Assembly (NCBI RefSeq): GCF_001583415.1
Contig: NZ_CP014475.1
Location: 3,410,001-3,474,000 of the forward strand
Source: Mycolicibacterium phlei
GTDB lineage: Bacteria > Actinomycetota > Actinomycetes > Mycobacteriales > Mycobacteriaceae
DNA length: 64,000 nt
Direction of reading: 5' to 3'
Part shown: positions 1 through 9,348 of the stretch, in pieces
How positions within the stretch are numbered: the stretch's first letter is position 1
How the letters are laid out: every line of letters begins with the position of its first letter
Made by a program: the position numbers and the translations under genes
The notes under the pieces: generated by a model
Database searches by the model: none
What the model saw: the letters and a program-made list of their open reading frames with translations, nothing else
Told to the model about the DNA's origin: nothing

Positions 1-1273
1 GGGTGCGCTGCAGCCGCTGCAGCTGCAGCCGGTGTTCCAGCAGTCGCAGGAACTCGTAGGAGGCGGTGAGGTTGGCGGCGTCGTCGCGGCCGATGTAGCC
101 GCGCGAGCCGAGCGCGGCCAGCGCGTCCACCGTGGACGCCACCCGCAGCGCCTCGTCGTTGCGGCCGTGCACCAATTGCAGAAGCTGTACCGCGAATTCG
201 ACGTCGCGCAGCCCGCCGGGCCCGAGTTTGAGCTCGCGGTTGCGCTTGCCCGCGGGCAGCAGATCCTCGACGCGCCGGCGCATCGCCTGCACCTCGGAGA
301 CGAAATCGGCACGCTCGCAGGCGGTCCACACCATCGGCATGAGCGCGTCGATGTAGGCGCGCCCCAGTTCCTCGTCGCCGACGGCGAAGCGCGCCTTCAG
401 CAGCGCCTGGAACTCCCAGGTCTTGGCCCACCGCTGGTAGTAGGCGATGTGCGACTCGAGGGTGCGCACCAGTTCGCCGCGCTTTCCCTCGGGCCGCAGG
501 GCCGCGTCGACCTCGAAGAAGGTGTCGGCGGCGAAGCGCATCAGTTCCCCGGCAACCCGGGCGGCGACGGCGTCGGCCTTCTCGGCGACGAAGATGATGT
601 CGACGTCGCTGACGTAATTCAGTTCGCGCGCGCCGCATTTGCCCATCGCGATGATCGCCAGCCGCGGTGGGGTCGCGGGGTTGACCACCTCGATCCCGAT
701 GGTCAGCGCCGCCGCCAGCGCGGCGTCGGCGAGATCGGACAGGTGCTCCCCGACGGTGGTGAACGCCACCACCGGTTCGTTCTCCACGACCGGCGCCAGG
801 TCCAGCGCGGCCAGCACCAGAATCCGATCGCGGTAGAGCTTGCGCAGCGGCAGCACGGCGCTGTCGCGGTCGGCCGACTGCTCGGCGAGTGCGACGAACT
901 CCTCGCGCAACTCCTCGGCCGTCGGCAGTCGCACGTCACCGGTGAGCCGGCGCCACTCCTCGGGATGCGCGACCAGATGGTCACCGAGGGCCAGCGAGGA
1001 GCCGATGACCCCGAACAACCGGCCGCGCAGGCTGCGGTCGGTACACAGGGCCTGGCTCAGTTCGCTCCAGTCGTCGCCGAGCGCCTCGGCGAGGCGGACC
1101 ATGGTGCGTAGGGCGACGTCGGCGTCGGGGGCGCGGGACAGCGACCACAGCAGTTCGACGTGGGCGTCGGTGTTCCAGCCCAGCCGGTCGAGGTCTGCCG
1201 GCGCGGTCGGTTCGACCAGCCCGAGCCTGCCTACGCTGGGCAGTTTGGGGCGCTGCGTAGCAGGTTTGGCCAC
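1..1273 (-). CDS. glnE: Glutamine synthetase adenylyltransferase/deadenylylase, N-terminal part
   Basis: Cut by the left window edge, so about the first 424 codons are present. GlnE adds and removes AMP on glutamine synthetase in response to nitrogen state. The visible part contains the adenylyltransferase half, with the nucleotidyltransferase stretch [19 protein letters not shown] and its acidic pair. The N-terminus ([19 protein letters not shown]) closely resembles that of M. tuberculosis GlnE, which supports the GTG start at 1273. Placement beside glnA2 repeats the mycobacterial glnE-glnA2 arrangement. A 273-bp gap with no gene separates the two. Identity is secure; the C-terminal half cannot be judged. 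Confidence 0.95.
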   Translation of the reverse strand, partial: MAKPATQRPKLPSVGRLGLVEPTAPADLDRLGWNTDAHVELLWSLSRAPDADVALRTMVRLAEALGDDWSELSQALCTDRSLRGRLFGVIGSSLALGDHLVAHPEEWRRLTGDVRLPTAEELREEFVALAEQSADRDSAVLPLRKLYRDRILVLAALDLAPVVENEPVVAFTTVGEHLSDLADAALAAALTIGIEVVNPATPPRLAIIAMGKCGARELNYVSDVDIIFVAEKADAVAARVAGELMRFAADTFFEVDAALRPEGKRGELVRTLESHIAYYQRWAKTWEFQALLKARFAVGDEELGRAYIDALMPMVWTACERADFVSEVQAMRRRVEDLLPAGKRNRELKLGPGGLRDVEFAVQLLQLVHGRNDEALRVASTVDALAALGSRGYIGRDDAANLTASYEFLRLLEHRLQLQRLQRT

Positions 1274-1546
1274 CCTTGAAAGGTAGCGCGAGCGCATCGG
1301 CGGCCGAAACGCGACGGGTCTGAGCGCGCACGGACGGCGGAACTCGTCGCATACTCACAGGTATGGCAAATATTTTCCACACAGGGCAGGCTGACCCTAA
1401 AAACTTATCGCCAATCCTGTTCAACAGCCTGCGCGGCAAGACCCACGCGTTAGCAGGGGGTTGTGGGATGCGGGTCGGGGGGCCTTCTCGTCGCGATCAG
1501 CGCCAGGACTTCGTGGCCGTCGACCTGAGCCGGACGGTCTAAGACC

Positions 1547-2887
1547 TTAGAGCGACAGGTAGGCCTTCAGCTCGTACGGGGTGACATGGCTGCGGTAGTT
1601 CTCCCACTCGGTGCGCTTGTTGCGCAGGAAGTAGTCGAACACGTGCTCCCCCAACGCCTCCGCGACGAGCTCGGAGTTCTCCATCTCGGTCAGCGCCTGG
1701 CCGAGGCTGGTCGGCAGCTCCTTGAAGCCCATCGCCAGGCGTTCCTCGGGGGTCAGGTTCCAGACGTTGTCCTCGGCCTGCGGGCCCAGCGTGTAGTTCT
1801 TCTCGATACCGCGCAGGCCGGCGGCCAGCAGCACCGCGAAGGTCAGGTACGGGTTGCACGCCGAGTCGGGGCTGCGCACCTCGATGCGCCGCGACGACGC
1901 CTTGCGCGGGGTGTACATCGGAACCCGCACCAGCGCTGAGCGGTTCGCCGCGCCCCACGAGGCCGCCGTCGGCGCCTCACCGCCGTGCACCAGCCGCTTG
2001 TAGGAGTTCACCCACTGGTTGGTGACGGCGCTGATCTCGTTGGCGTGCTCGAGGATCCCGGCGATGAACGACTTGGCGACGTCCGACAGCTGCAGCGGGT
2101 CGTCGGGGCTGTGGAAGGCGTTGGTCTCGCCTTCGAACAGGCTCATGTGGGTGTGCATCGCCGAGCCCGGATGTTCGGCGAACGGCTTCGGCATGAAGGA
2201 CGCGCGCACGCCGTCGGCGATCGCGACCTCCTTGACGACGTAGCGGAACGTCATCACGTTGTCGGCCATCGACAGCGCGTCGGCGTAACGCAGGTCGATC
2301 TCCTGCTGGCCCGGGGCGCCCTCGTGGTGGCTGAACTCCACCGAGATGCCCATCGACTCCAGCGCGTCGATGGCGTGCCGGCGGAAGTTGGGGGCCGAAT
2401 CGTGCACGGCCTGGTCGAAGTAGCCGCCGCTGTCGGCGGGCACCGGCGGGGTGCCGTCGTTCTCACCCGGCTTGAGAAGGAAGAACTCGATCTCCGGGTG
2501 CACGTAGCAGGAGAAGCCGAGGTCGCTGGCCTTGGCCAGCTGGCGGCGCAGCACGTGCCGCGAGTCCGCCCAGGACGGCGACCCGTCGGGCATGGTGATG
2601 TCGCAGAACATCCGGGCCGAGTACGGCTTACCGGTGTGATCGTTCCAGGGCAGAACCTGGAACGTCGACGGATCGGGCCGCGCGACCATGTCGGCCTCCG
2701 ACACGCGGGCGAAGCCCTCGATCGACGACCCGTCGAACCCGATGCCCTCCTCGAAGGCACCCTCGAGCTCGGCCGGGGCGATCGCGACCGACTTCAGGTA
2801 TCCGAGCACGTCGGTGAACCACAGCCGGACGAAGCGGATGTCGCGTTCCTCCAGCGTGCGCAGCACGAATTCCTTCTGCCGATCCAT
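1547..2887 (-). CDS. glnA2: Type I glutamine synthetase GlnA2
   Basis: A 446-residue ATP-dependent glutamate-ammonia ligase-family enzyme. The ATG at 2887 (MDRQKEFVLRTLEERD) matches the start known for M. tuberculosis GlnA2 (446 aa); an in-frame ATG seven codons upstream is less likely. The GFDGSSIEGF loop, the catalytic-site MHTHMSLFEG stretch and the VNSYKRLVHG motif are intact. The C-terminus lacks a clear adenylylation-loop tyrosine context of the GlnA1 kind, though this was not aligned. It lies upstream of glnE on the same strand. GlnA2 is a non-essential paralogue in mycobacteria and its substrate preference is less certain than that of GlnA1. Confidence 0.95.
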   Translation of the reverse strand: MDRQKEFVLRTLEERDIRFVRLWFTDVLGYLKSVAIAPAELEGAFEEGIGFDGSSIEGFARVSEADMVARPDPSTFQVLPWNDHTGKPYSARMFCDITMPDGSPSWADSRHVLRRQLAKASDLGFSCYVHPEIEFFLLKPGENDGTPPVPADSGGYFDQAVHDSAPNFRRHAIDALESMGISVEFSHHEGAPGQQEIDLRYADALSMADNVMTFRYVVKEVAIADGVRASFMPKPFAEHPGSAMHTHMSLFEGETNAFHSPDDPLQLSDVAKSFIAGILEHANEISAVTNQWVNSYKRLVHGGEAPTAASWGAANRSALVRVPMYTPRKASSRRIEVRSPDSACNPYLTFAVLLAAGLRGIEKNYTLGPQAEDNVWNLTPEERLAMGFKELPTSLGQALTEMENSELVAEALGEHVFDYFLRNKRTEWENYRSHVTPYELKAYLSL

Positions 2888-2917
2888 GTCCGCGAGCGTA
2901 TGCATCACCTGTTAAAT

Positions 2918-2930
2918 CCGTGTTACACGG
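2918..2930. promoter_or_regulatory. 13-bp palindrome upstream of glnA2
   Basis: CCGTGT-T-ACACGG is a perfect palindrome 31 bp upstream of the glnA2 start codon. On the minus strand it overlaps GTAAC-N6-TTAAC, which only loosely resembles a GlnR half-site pair (gTnAC-N6-GaAAc). It may be a nitrogen-control site or chance. Confidence 0.25.
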
Positions 2931-2955
2931 CGGCTTCGATTCACGCCCGGTTCAG

Positions 2956-4470
2956 TCAGCAGTGCAGCCCGTAGGGCGGCGGCACCGAGTCGACCAGGAA
3001 CCGCACCACCGCGGTGTCCACACAGGCGTCGCCGTTGAACACGACGGTGTGCTGGCTGCCGTCGAACGTGATGAGCGGCGCGCCGAGCTGCTGGGCCAGG
3101 TTGACGCCGCCCTGGTAGGGGGTGGCGGGGTCACGGGTGGTGGCCACGACGACGACCTTGTCCGGTCCGGGCGACACCGCCGGGTGCGGCGCCGTCGTCG
3201 CGGGCACCGGCCACAGCGCGCAGATGTCCCGCGGGGCGAACCCGGTGAATCCGCCGTAGGACAGGAACGGCGCGGCCTCGCGGATGCGCCGGTCGGCCTC
3301 CACCCAGGCGGCCGGGTCGGTGGGGTACGGCGCGTCGACGCAGGTGATCGCGGTCGACGCGTCGCGCTGGTTGGTGTAGTGCCCGGACGGGTCGCGGCGT
3401 TCGTACTCGTCGGCCAGCAGCAGCAGGTCGACGGGGTCGGTACCGCGCTGCAGGCCGAGCAGCCCGCTGGTCAGAAACCGCCAGTAGCGCTGGGAGTACA
3501 GCGCGTTGACGGTACCGGTGATCGCGTCCTGGTAGCCCAGCCCGCGCGGGTCCGACGTCCAGGCCGGCTGGTGCACCAGCGGGTCGATCAGCGCGTGGTA
3601 GCGGGCCACCCACTGGTCGGGGTCGGTGCCCAGCGGGCAGTCGGTGGAGCGGGCGCAGTCGGCGGCGTAGGCGTTGAAGGCCTGCTGGAAACCGGCCAGC
3701 TGCCGTACCCGGCGCTCGATCGGGTCCGCCAGCGGGTCGATGGCGCCGTCGAGCACCATCACGCGCACCCGGTCGGGGAACTGTTCGCCGTAGGCGGTGC
3801 CGAGCGCGGTGCCGTAGGAGAAGCCCAGGTAGCTGATCTGGTTCTCCCCCAGCGCTTCCCGTACCAGGTCCAGGTCGCGCGCGGCGGTGGCGGTGCCGAC
3901 GCCGGCGAGGAACTCGGGGCCCATCCGCTCGAGGCACTGCTGCACGAACCGCCCGTAGACCTGCTCGATGTGGGCGACGCCCTCGGGGCTGTGGTCGGCC
4001 AGCGGTTCGCGGCGGTAGGCGTCGATCTCCTCGTCGGTGCGGCAGCGCAGCTGCGGGGTGGAGTGGCCGACGCCGCGGGGGTCGACACCCACCAGGTCGA
4101 AGCGCCGGCCGATCTCGGTGTCGGCCAGCGCGGCACCCATGTCGGCGACGGTGTTGACCGCCGAGCCGCCGGGTCCGCCCGGGTTGACGACCAGCACGCC
4201 GATGCGCTCACCGGATGCGGGCACCCGGATGACGGCCAGCTGCGCTTGGGGACCTTCGGGATCGGCGTAGTCGACGGGGACCGCGACGGTGCCGCACTGC
4301 GCGGTCGGGACAGCCTGGGCCAACTCGGGCGCGAGGAACACGTCGCAGCCGGACCACTGCACCGTCGCCGCCGAACCGACCGGAGCGGCGATCAGCGCCA
4401 GCGCGAACACCAGCGCACAGACCGTTGCGAAGCCGCGCACCATCCGCCCCACCCACCACATGGCACACAT
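2956..4470 (-). CDS. Exported alpha/beta hydrolase, TAP-like peptidase (Rv2223c-type)
   Basis: A 504-residue serine hydrolase of the tripeptidyl aminopeptidase-like family, paralogous to its upstream neighbour. Residues 10-34 form a hydrophobic signal segment ending near GSAA, so secretion is expected. The oxyanion motif NPGGPGGSA lies near residues 97-104 and the nucleophile elbow GFSYG places Ser at about 218. The catalytic Asp is probably in the TTRDPATPY stretch and the His in SQHTVVFNG near the C-terminus. The next gene starts 62 bp upstream in the same direction, as in M. tuberculosis Rv2223c-Rv2224c. The exact start is uncertain, since three ATGs cluster there without a clear ribosome site. 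Confidence 0.88.
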   Translation of the reverse strand: MCAMWWVGRMVRGFATVCALVFALALIAAPVGSAATVQWSGCDVFLAPELAQAVPTAQCGTVAVPVDYADPEGPQAQLAVIRVPASGERIGVLVVNPGGPGGSAVNTVADMGAALADTEIGRRFDLVGVDPRGVGHSTPQLRCRTDEEIDAYRREPLADHSPEGVAHIEQVYGRFVQQCLERMGPEFLAGVGTATAARDLDLVREALGENQISYLGFSYGTALGTAYGEQFPDRVRVMVLDGAIDPLADPIERRVRQLAGFQQAFNAYAADCARSTDCPLGTDPDQWVARYHALIDPLVHQPAWTSDPRGLGYQDAITGTVNALYSQRYWRFLTSGLLGLQRGTDPVDLLLLADEYERRDPSGHYTNQRDASTAITCVDAPYPTDPAAWVEADRRIREAAPFLSYGGFTGFAPRDICALWPVPATTAPHPAVSPGPDKVVVVATTRDPATPYQGGVNLAQQLGAPLITFDGSQHTVVFNGDACVDTAVVRFLVDSVPPPYGLHC

Positions 4471-4532
4471 GTTGACATGCGGCGCGGGTGTGGGTCTCTA
4501 CTCGCGATCCAACGGTGACCGGGCCGTGATCG

Positions 4533-6044
4533 TCACGAGCACCGGGTGTCCGGCGGCGGCAGCTCCAGGTCCAGCAGGTAGCGCGTGGCGATGTCGTCGA
4601 TGCACTGGTCGCCCTGGAACACCACGGTGTGCTGGGTGCCCTCGTAAGTCACCAGCGCGCCGCCCAGCTGCTTGGCGAGCTCGACGCCCGCCTGGTACGG
4701 GGTGGCCGGATCGTTGGTCGTGGAGACCACCAGCGTCGGCGGCAGCCCCTCGACCTCGAGCTCGTGCGGTTCGCTGGTCGGCGGCACCGGCCAGAACGCG
4801 CAGGTGCCCAGCGGGGCGTGCCCGGTGAACTCGCCGTAGCTCAGGAACGGGGCGGCCTCACGGACCCGGCGGTCCTCCTCGACGACCTTGGCGCGGTCGG
4901 TGATCGCCGGCTTGTCGACGCAGTTGATCGCCACCCGCGCGTCGGTCGAGTTGTTGTAGTGCCCCTCCTGGTCGCGGCCCATGTACAGGTCGGCCAGCGC
5001 CAGCATGGTGTCGCCACGGCCCTCCCGCATCTCCTTGAGCGCCTGGGTCAGGTGCCGCCACAGGTTCGGCGAGTACAGCGGCAGGATCGTGCCGACCACC
5101 GCGTCGGAGTAGCTCAGGCCGCGCGGATCCCTTGTCTTGAGCGGGTTCTCGACCAGCGGGTCGACCAGGGCGTGGTATTCGTCGACGGCCTTGGCCGGGT
5201 CGGTGCCCAGCGGGCAGTCCGGGCTCTTGGCGCAGTCGGCGGCGTAATCGTTGAACGCGGTCTGGAACGCCGCGGCCTGGCGGACGTTGGCCTCGGTCGG
5301 GTCGGCGTTCGGGTCGACGGCGCCGTCGAGGATCATCGCCCGTACCCGGTCGGGGAACTGCTCGGCGTAGGCGGCGCCGATGCGGGTGCCGTAGGAGTAG
5401 CCGAGGTAGTTCAGCTTCTCGTCGCCGACGGCCTCGCGGATCGCGTCGAGATCCTTGGCCACGTTGACCGTGCCGACGTTGGCGAGGAACTCCTTGCCCA
5501 TCTTGTCCTCGCAGCGCTTCACGAAAGCCTTGGTCTCGGCCTCGATTTCGGCGACACCCTCTTCGGAGTAGTCCACCTGCGGGATGGCGCGCAGCCGGTC
5601 GTTGTCGGCGTCGGAGTTGCACCACAGCGCCGGCGTGGAGTTGGCGACACCGCGGGGATCGAAGCCGACCAGATCGAAGCGCTCGCGCACCGGTTCGGGC
5701 AGCGACTTGAGCAGGTTGGCCGCGGCCTCGACACCGGACTCGCCGGGGCCCCCCGGGTTGATGATCAGCGAGCCGATCTTGTCGCCGGTGGCCTTGAACC
5801 GGATCAGCGCCAGCCGCGCGACGTCACCGTCAGGGTCGTCGTAGTCCACCGGCACCGAGAGCATGCCGCACTCCGCGCCCGCGGGTACCCGGGCCTCGTC
5901 GGCGGGATTCGTCTGGCAACTGGTCCACTCGACCGGGCTGCCCGGCGGCGGTACCGCGACCACTGCCCGGCCGCCGATGACATTGCTGCAACCAGCGACC
6001 GTGAGCAGCACCGTGGCCCCGAGGGCCCCGATCTTGGCGTTCAT
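4533..6044 (-). CDS. hip1: Lipoprotein serine protease, Hip1/CaeA-like
   Basis: A 503-residue cell-envelope serine protease with strong resemblance to M. tuberculosis Hip1 (Rv2224c), which cleaves extracytoplasmic substrates such as GroEL2 and affects envelope properties. The ATG at 6044 gives a classic lipoprotein signal: Lys4, a hydrophobic core, then VAGC with the lipidated Cys at 19; an ATG six codons upstream is possible. The nucleophile elbow GYSYG (Ser about 217) and the C-terminal motifs STTNDPATPY and GTQHTVVFQGD supply the Ser-Asp-His triad. Its 3' neighbour is a related but shorter-signal paralogue, so the pair arose by duplication. The symbol rests on homology and synteny. Confidence 0.88.
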   Translation of the reverse strand: MNAKIGALGATVLLTVAGCSNVIGGRAVVAVPPPGSPVEWTSCQTNPADEARVPAGAECGMLSVPVDYDDPDGDVARLALIRFKATGDKIGSLIINPGGPGESGVEAAANLLKSLPEPVRERFDLVGFDPRGVANSTPALWCNSDADNDRLRAIPQVDYSEEGVAEIEAETKAFVKRCEDKMGKEFLANVGTVNVAKDLDAIREAVGDEKLNYLGYSYGTRIGAAYAEQFPDRVRAMILDGAVDPNADPTEANVRQAAAFQTAFNDYAADCAKSPDCPLGTDPAKAVDEYHALVDPLVENPLKTRDPRGLSYSDAVVGTILPLYSPNLWRHLTQALKEMREGRGDTMLALADLYMGRDQEGHYNNSTDARVAINCVDKPAITDRAKVVEEDRRVREAAPFLSYGEFTGHAPLGTCAFWPVPPTSEPHELEVEGLPPTLVVSTTNDPATPYQAGVELAKQLGGALVTYEGTQHTVVFQGDQCIDDIATRYLLDLELPPPDTRCS

Positions 6045-6089
6045 GGCTCCACATGCTGCCATGCGGAGACATCGACGCAGGCTAGGGCA

Positions 6090-7481
6090 CTATCGCGTGG
6101 CGGCCAGCAACTCGTCGAGGGCCGGCTGGAAGGAATCTGCCATCGCCCACAGATCGGGCAGCAACTCCGGGCAGGACACGATTCCGACGTCGAGCTGACC
6201 GGTCAGCGACATCACGGTGATGTTGAGCCCGGAGCCGTGGAAGATCGGACCCATCGGGTACATCGCCTTGACCTCGCAGCCGACGTAGTACAGCGGCACC
6301 TGCGGGCCGGGCACGTTGGAGATGACGAGGTTGTGCACGGGCCGCGCACCGCTGAGCCGGCTGGCCGCGTAGACGCGCATGGCCACCCCGAACACCGCGG
6401 GCGCGGCGAACTGGGTCCAGTCCTGCAGCAGCGTCGCGCTGATCGCCGAACTGTGCTGTTTGGCAACGGAATTGTCTTCCGCGATGGCCTTGAGCCGCTC
6501 CACCGGGTCTTCGATGTGGGTCTCCAGCTTGGAGAACATGCCCGACACCTGGTTGCGGCCGGGCCGGTCCGAGCGGTCGTGCACCGACACCGGGACCATC
6601 GCCACCAGCGAGCTGTCCGGCAGTTCGCCGCGCTCGGCCAGGTAGCTGCGCAGCACCCCCGACACCAGCGCCATCACCACGTCGTTGACCTTGACCCCGA
6701 AGTGGTCCTTGACGGTCTTGACGTCGTCGAGATCCAGCCGGGCGAACGCGACGTTGCGCCGTCCGGTGACGTTGGCGTTGAACACGGTGCGCGGCGCCGC
6801 GAACGGCGGGGCCATCGACAGCCCGGAGCGGGCGCGGCGCACGGTGTCGACCACCGAGGTCAGCGTCGTGGGCAGTGTGTTGACCAGCTTGAGCGGGCGG
6901 GTGGCGAACCGGACGGCGCCGCTGAGCGCGATCTCCAGCCCGCTGGCGTCGCCCGGGCCGTCGACCGGATCCGGCGGCGGGGCGTCGGGTTCGGTGGAGC
7001 ACAGCTGCGACATCAGGTTGGCGCCGCTGACCCCGTCGACGCCGGCGTGATGCACCTTGGTCATCACGACGACGCGGCCGCCGCTGCGCGGATCGGTGCC
7101 GTCGACGTTCTCGATCACCCACTTCTCCCACAGCGGCCGGCTGCGGTCCAGCGGCACCGACGCGATGTGCCCGCAGATGTCGGCGAGTTCGCGCGGCCCG
7201 CCCGGCGCCGGCAGCCCGATGCGGTGCAGGTGCCGATCGAGGTCGAAGTCCTTGTCCTCCACCCACACCGGGTGGTCGAGATTGAACCGGCTGTCGGCGA
7301 GCTTCTCCCGGAACTGCGGCATCGCCTTGATGCGTTGGTCGAGCGCGTCACGCAGCCGGTCGAAGGTGTAACCGCCCGGCATGGTCGAGGTGTCGATCTC
7401 CAGCAGCGAGCACACGTGCAGCGGCTGCTGCGGCGTCTCGAGGTACAGGAAACTGGCGTCCAGACCGCTGAGCCGTTGCAT
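6090..7481 (-). CDS. Wax ester synthase/diacylglycerol acyltransferase
   Basis: A 463-residue bifunctional WS/DGAT (triacylglycerol synthase family) that transfers acyl-CoA to diacylglycerol or fatty alcohols. The acyltransferase active-site motif HHAGVDG is at residues 144-150, and the C-terminal half has the family stretch NLVISNVPGP. The start MQRLSGLDASFLYLET is typical of mycobacterial members; upstream in-frame codons are not. A TACCAT hexamer 6 nt before the ATG suggests a leaderless transcript. The gene is divergent from panB and 45 bp downstream of it lies the hip1-like start, in tandem. Which of the many mycobacterial Tgs paralogues it corresponds to cannot be said. Confidence 0.92.
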   Translation of the reverse strand: MQRLSGLDASFLYLETPQQPLHVCSLLEIDTSTMPGGYTFDRLRDALDQRIKAMPQFREKLADSRFNLDHPVWVEDKDFDLDRHLHRIGLPAPGGPRELADICGHIASVPLDRSRPLWEKWVIENVDGTDPRSGGRVVVMTKVHHAGVDGVSGANLMSQLCSTEPDAPPPDPVDGPGDASGLEIALSGAVRFATRPLKLVNTLPTTLTSVVDTVRRARSGLSMAPPFAAPRTVFNANVTGRRNVAFARLDLDDVKTVKDHFGVKVNDVVMALVSGVLRSYLAERGELPDSSLVAMVPVSVHDRSDRPGRNQVSGMFSKLETHIEDPVERLKAIAEDNSVAKQHSSAISATLLQDWTQFAAPAVFGVAMRVYAASRLSGARPVHNLVISNVPGPQVPLYYVGCEVKAMYPMGPIFHGSGLNITVMSLTGQLDVGIVSCPELLPDLWAMADSFQPALDELLAATR

Positions 7482-7487
7482 GTGCCG

Positions 7488-7493
7488 ATGGTA
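7488..7493 (-). promoter_or_regulatory. Candidate leaderless -10 element of the WS/DGAT gene
   Basis: On the minus strand TACCAT ends 6 nt before the ATG at 7481, the spacing expected if transcription starts at the initiation codon. No clear Shine-Dalgarno sequence is present. No -35 was identified. Confidence 0.4.
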
Positions 7494-7641
7494 GGAGCGG
7501 GACCGCGGCGGGTGTGAGGAAATCCACTCAACTGCGCTTTCTACTTCACACAGCACAAGTGGCAGACTGGGGCGGTCAGACGGACACGGGGACCCGCATC
7601 GGGCCTCGAGGATCCGAAACCGACTCACCCATTGGGGGACA

Positions 7642-8508
7642 ATGATGTCTGAGCAGACTGTCTACGGCTCTGCCACCTCCGCTCCGCGCGATTCTGCTCA
7701 ATCGTCCGCTCCGCGGACCAGAACCCGCACCCATCACCTCCAGAAGTGGAAGGCCGAGGGCCACAAGTGGGCCATGCTGACGGCCTACGACTACTCCACC
7801 GCCCGCATCTTCGACGACGCCGGGATCCCGGTGCTGCTGGTCGGCGACTCGGCGGCGAATGTGGTGTACGGCTACGACACCACCGTCCCGGTCACCGTCG
7901 ACGAGATGATCCCGCTGGTACGCGGTGTGGTGCGGGGTGCACCGAACGCGCTGGTGGTCGCCGACCTGCCGTTCGGCACCTACGAGAGCAGCCCGCAGCA
8001 GGCGCTGGCCACCGCGACCCGGTTCCTCAAGGAGGCCGGTGCGCACGCGGTCAAGCTGGAGGGCGGCGAGCGGGTCGCCGATCAGATCGCGACCGTGACC
8101 GCCGCAGGCATTCCCGTCGTCGCGCACATCGGGTTCACCCCGCAGAGCGTCAACGGTCTGGGCGGCTTCCGGGTGCAGGGCCGCGGTGACGCCGCCGAGC
8201 AGACCATTCACGACGCCATCGCCGTGCAGGAGGCCGGCGCGGTCGCCGTGGTCATGGAGATGGTGCCGGCCGAGCTGGCCACCCAGATCACCGGCAAGCT
8301 GACGATCCCGACGATCGGCATCGGGGCGGGCCCGAACTGCGACGCCCAGGTCCTGGTGTGGCAGGACATGGCGGGCATGACGAGCGGCAAGACCGCCAAG
8401 TTCGTCAAGCGGTTCGGTGACGTCGGCGCCGAATTGCGCCGTGCGGCAGAGCAGTACGCCAGCGAGGTCGCCGGCGGGGTGTTCCCCGCCGACGAGCACT
8501 CGTTCTAG
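7642..8508 (+). CDS. panB: 3-methyl-2-oxobutanoate hydroxymethyltransferase
   Basis: A 288-residue ketopantoate hydroxymethyltransferase, the first step of pantothenate (hence CoA) synthesis, using 5,10-methylene-THF and Mg2+. The sequence contains the family's [17 protein letters not shown] metal-binding stretch, VKLEGGERV, and the catalytic-region [13 protein letters not shown] and [10 protein letters not shown]. It is close to M. tuberculosis PanB over its full length, with a slightly longer Ser/Thr-rich N-terminus. A GGGGG ribosome site at 7634-7638 precedes two adjacent ATGs (7642 and 7645); either could be used. It is monocistronic here, convergent with the enoyl-CoA hydratase gene whose stop codon overlaps it by 4 nt. 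Confidence 0.97.
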   Translation: MMSEQTVYGSATSAPRDSAQSSAPRTRTRTHHLQKWKAEGHKWAMLTAYDYSTARIFDDAGIPVLLVGDSAANVVYGYDTTVPVTVDEMIPLVRGVVRGAPNALVVADLPFGTYESSPQQALATATRFLKEAGAHAVKLEGGERVADQIATVTAAGIPVVAHIGFTPQSVNGLGGFRVQGRGDAAEQTIHDAIAVQEAGAVAVVMEMVPAELATQITGKLTIPTIGIGAGPNCDAQVLVWQDMAGMTSGKTAKFVKRFGDVGAELRRAAEQYASEVAGGVFPADEHSF

Positions 8509-9284
8509 GCGAACTCGGCCTTCCGCTTCGCGAGAAACGCGTCGACGCCCTCTTTACCGTCGGCGGAGTTGGCGCGCTCGGCGATGAACCGGGCCTCGAG
8601 TTCCATCTGCTCCTCGATGCCGTTCTTGAACGTCGAGGACAGCAGCGACTTGACCGCGCCGTTGGAGCCCGCCGAGGTGGCGGCCATCTTCTCGGCCAGT
8701 GCGGCGGCGCGGTCGGCCAGTTCGGCGTCGGGCACCACCTCGGTGACCAGCCCCCACTGCGACGCCTCCTGCGCGGACAGGGCGCGGTTGGTCAGCATGA
8801 GCTCCTTGGTGCGGGTGACGCCGATGAGCCGCGGCAGGTAGTAGGAGGCGCTGCCGTCGGGGCTGAGGCCGACGCGGGTGTAGGCCATGGTGAACGACGC
8901 CGACTCGGCGGCCAGCACCAGATCGCCGGCGACGGCCAGGGAGAAGCCGGCGCCCGCCGCGGTGCCGTTGACGGCGGTGATCAGCACGGCGTTCATCCGG
9001 GCGAAGGTCGAGATGGCGCGGTGCAGGTCGTCGGCGACACCCTTAACGTGGGCGCCGCGGTCGGCGGCGTCGGCGAACTCCTTCAAATCACCACCCGCGC
9101 AGAAGAACCGGCCGGACCCGGTCAGCAGCACCACCTTCGTGGCCGCGGTGTCGCAGCGCCGGGCCGCGTCGGCGAGCTCACGGGTCATGGTGCCGTTCAT
9201 GCCGTTCGCCGCATCGGGTCGGTTGAGGGTGATGCGGGTGATCGGGCCGGACTGCTCAAAGGTCAGCGTTGCGTAATCAGTCAC
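8505..9284 (-). CDS. Enoyl-CoA hydratase/isomerase family protein
   Basis: A 259-residue crotonase-fold protein, expected to hydrate or isomerise an enoyl-CoA in fatty-acid or related catabolism. It shows [11 protein letters not shown] near the N-terminus, the oxyanion-forming [11 protein letters not shown] at about residues 63-73 and the second-loop [12 protein letters not shown]. The GTG at 9284 ([13 protein letters not shown]) gives a normal family N-terminus; the reading frame continues upstream but without family similarity. It is divergent from the CYTH/CHAD gene with 64 bp between starts, and its 3' end touches panB. Substrate is unknown. Confidence 0.88.
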   Translation of the reverse strand: MTDYATLTFEQSGPITRITLNRPDAANGMNGTMTRELADAARRCDTAATKVVLLTGSGRFFCAGGDLKEFADAADRGAHVKGVADDLHRAISTFARMNAVLITAVNGTAAGAGFSLAVAGDLVLAAESASFTMAYTRVGLSPDGSASYYLPRLIGVTRTKELMLTNRALSAQEASQWGLVTEVVPDAELADRAAALAEKMAATSAGSNGAVKSLLSSTFKNGIEEQMELEARFIAERANSADGKEGVDAFLAKRKAEFA

Positions 9285-9348
9285 AGGTTTGGACCTTAGT
9301 GTCGCGCGCTCGCCCGGCGTCGGATACGTGTGGCAATCTGTCTCGACC

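Noticed and set aside
2911..2930. GlnR box before glnA2
   Set aside because: GTAAC-N6-TTAAC departs from the consensus in the second half; kept only as an unnamed palindrome.
1985..2974. Long plus-strand open frame opposite glnA2
   Set aside because: High-GC third-position shadow of glnA2; rich in Arg, Val, His and Gly and resembles no family.
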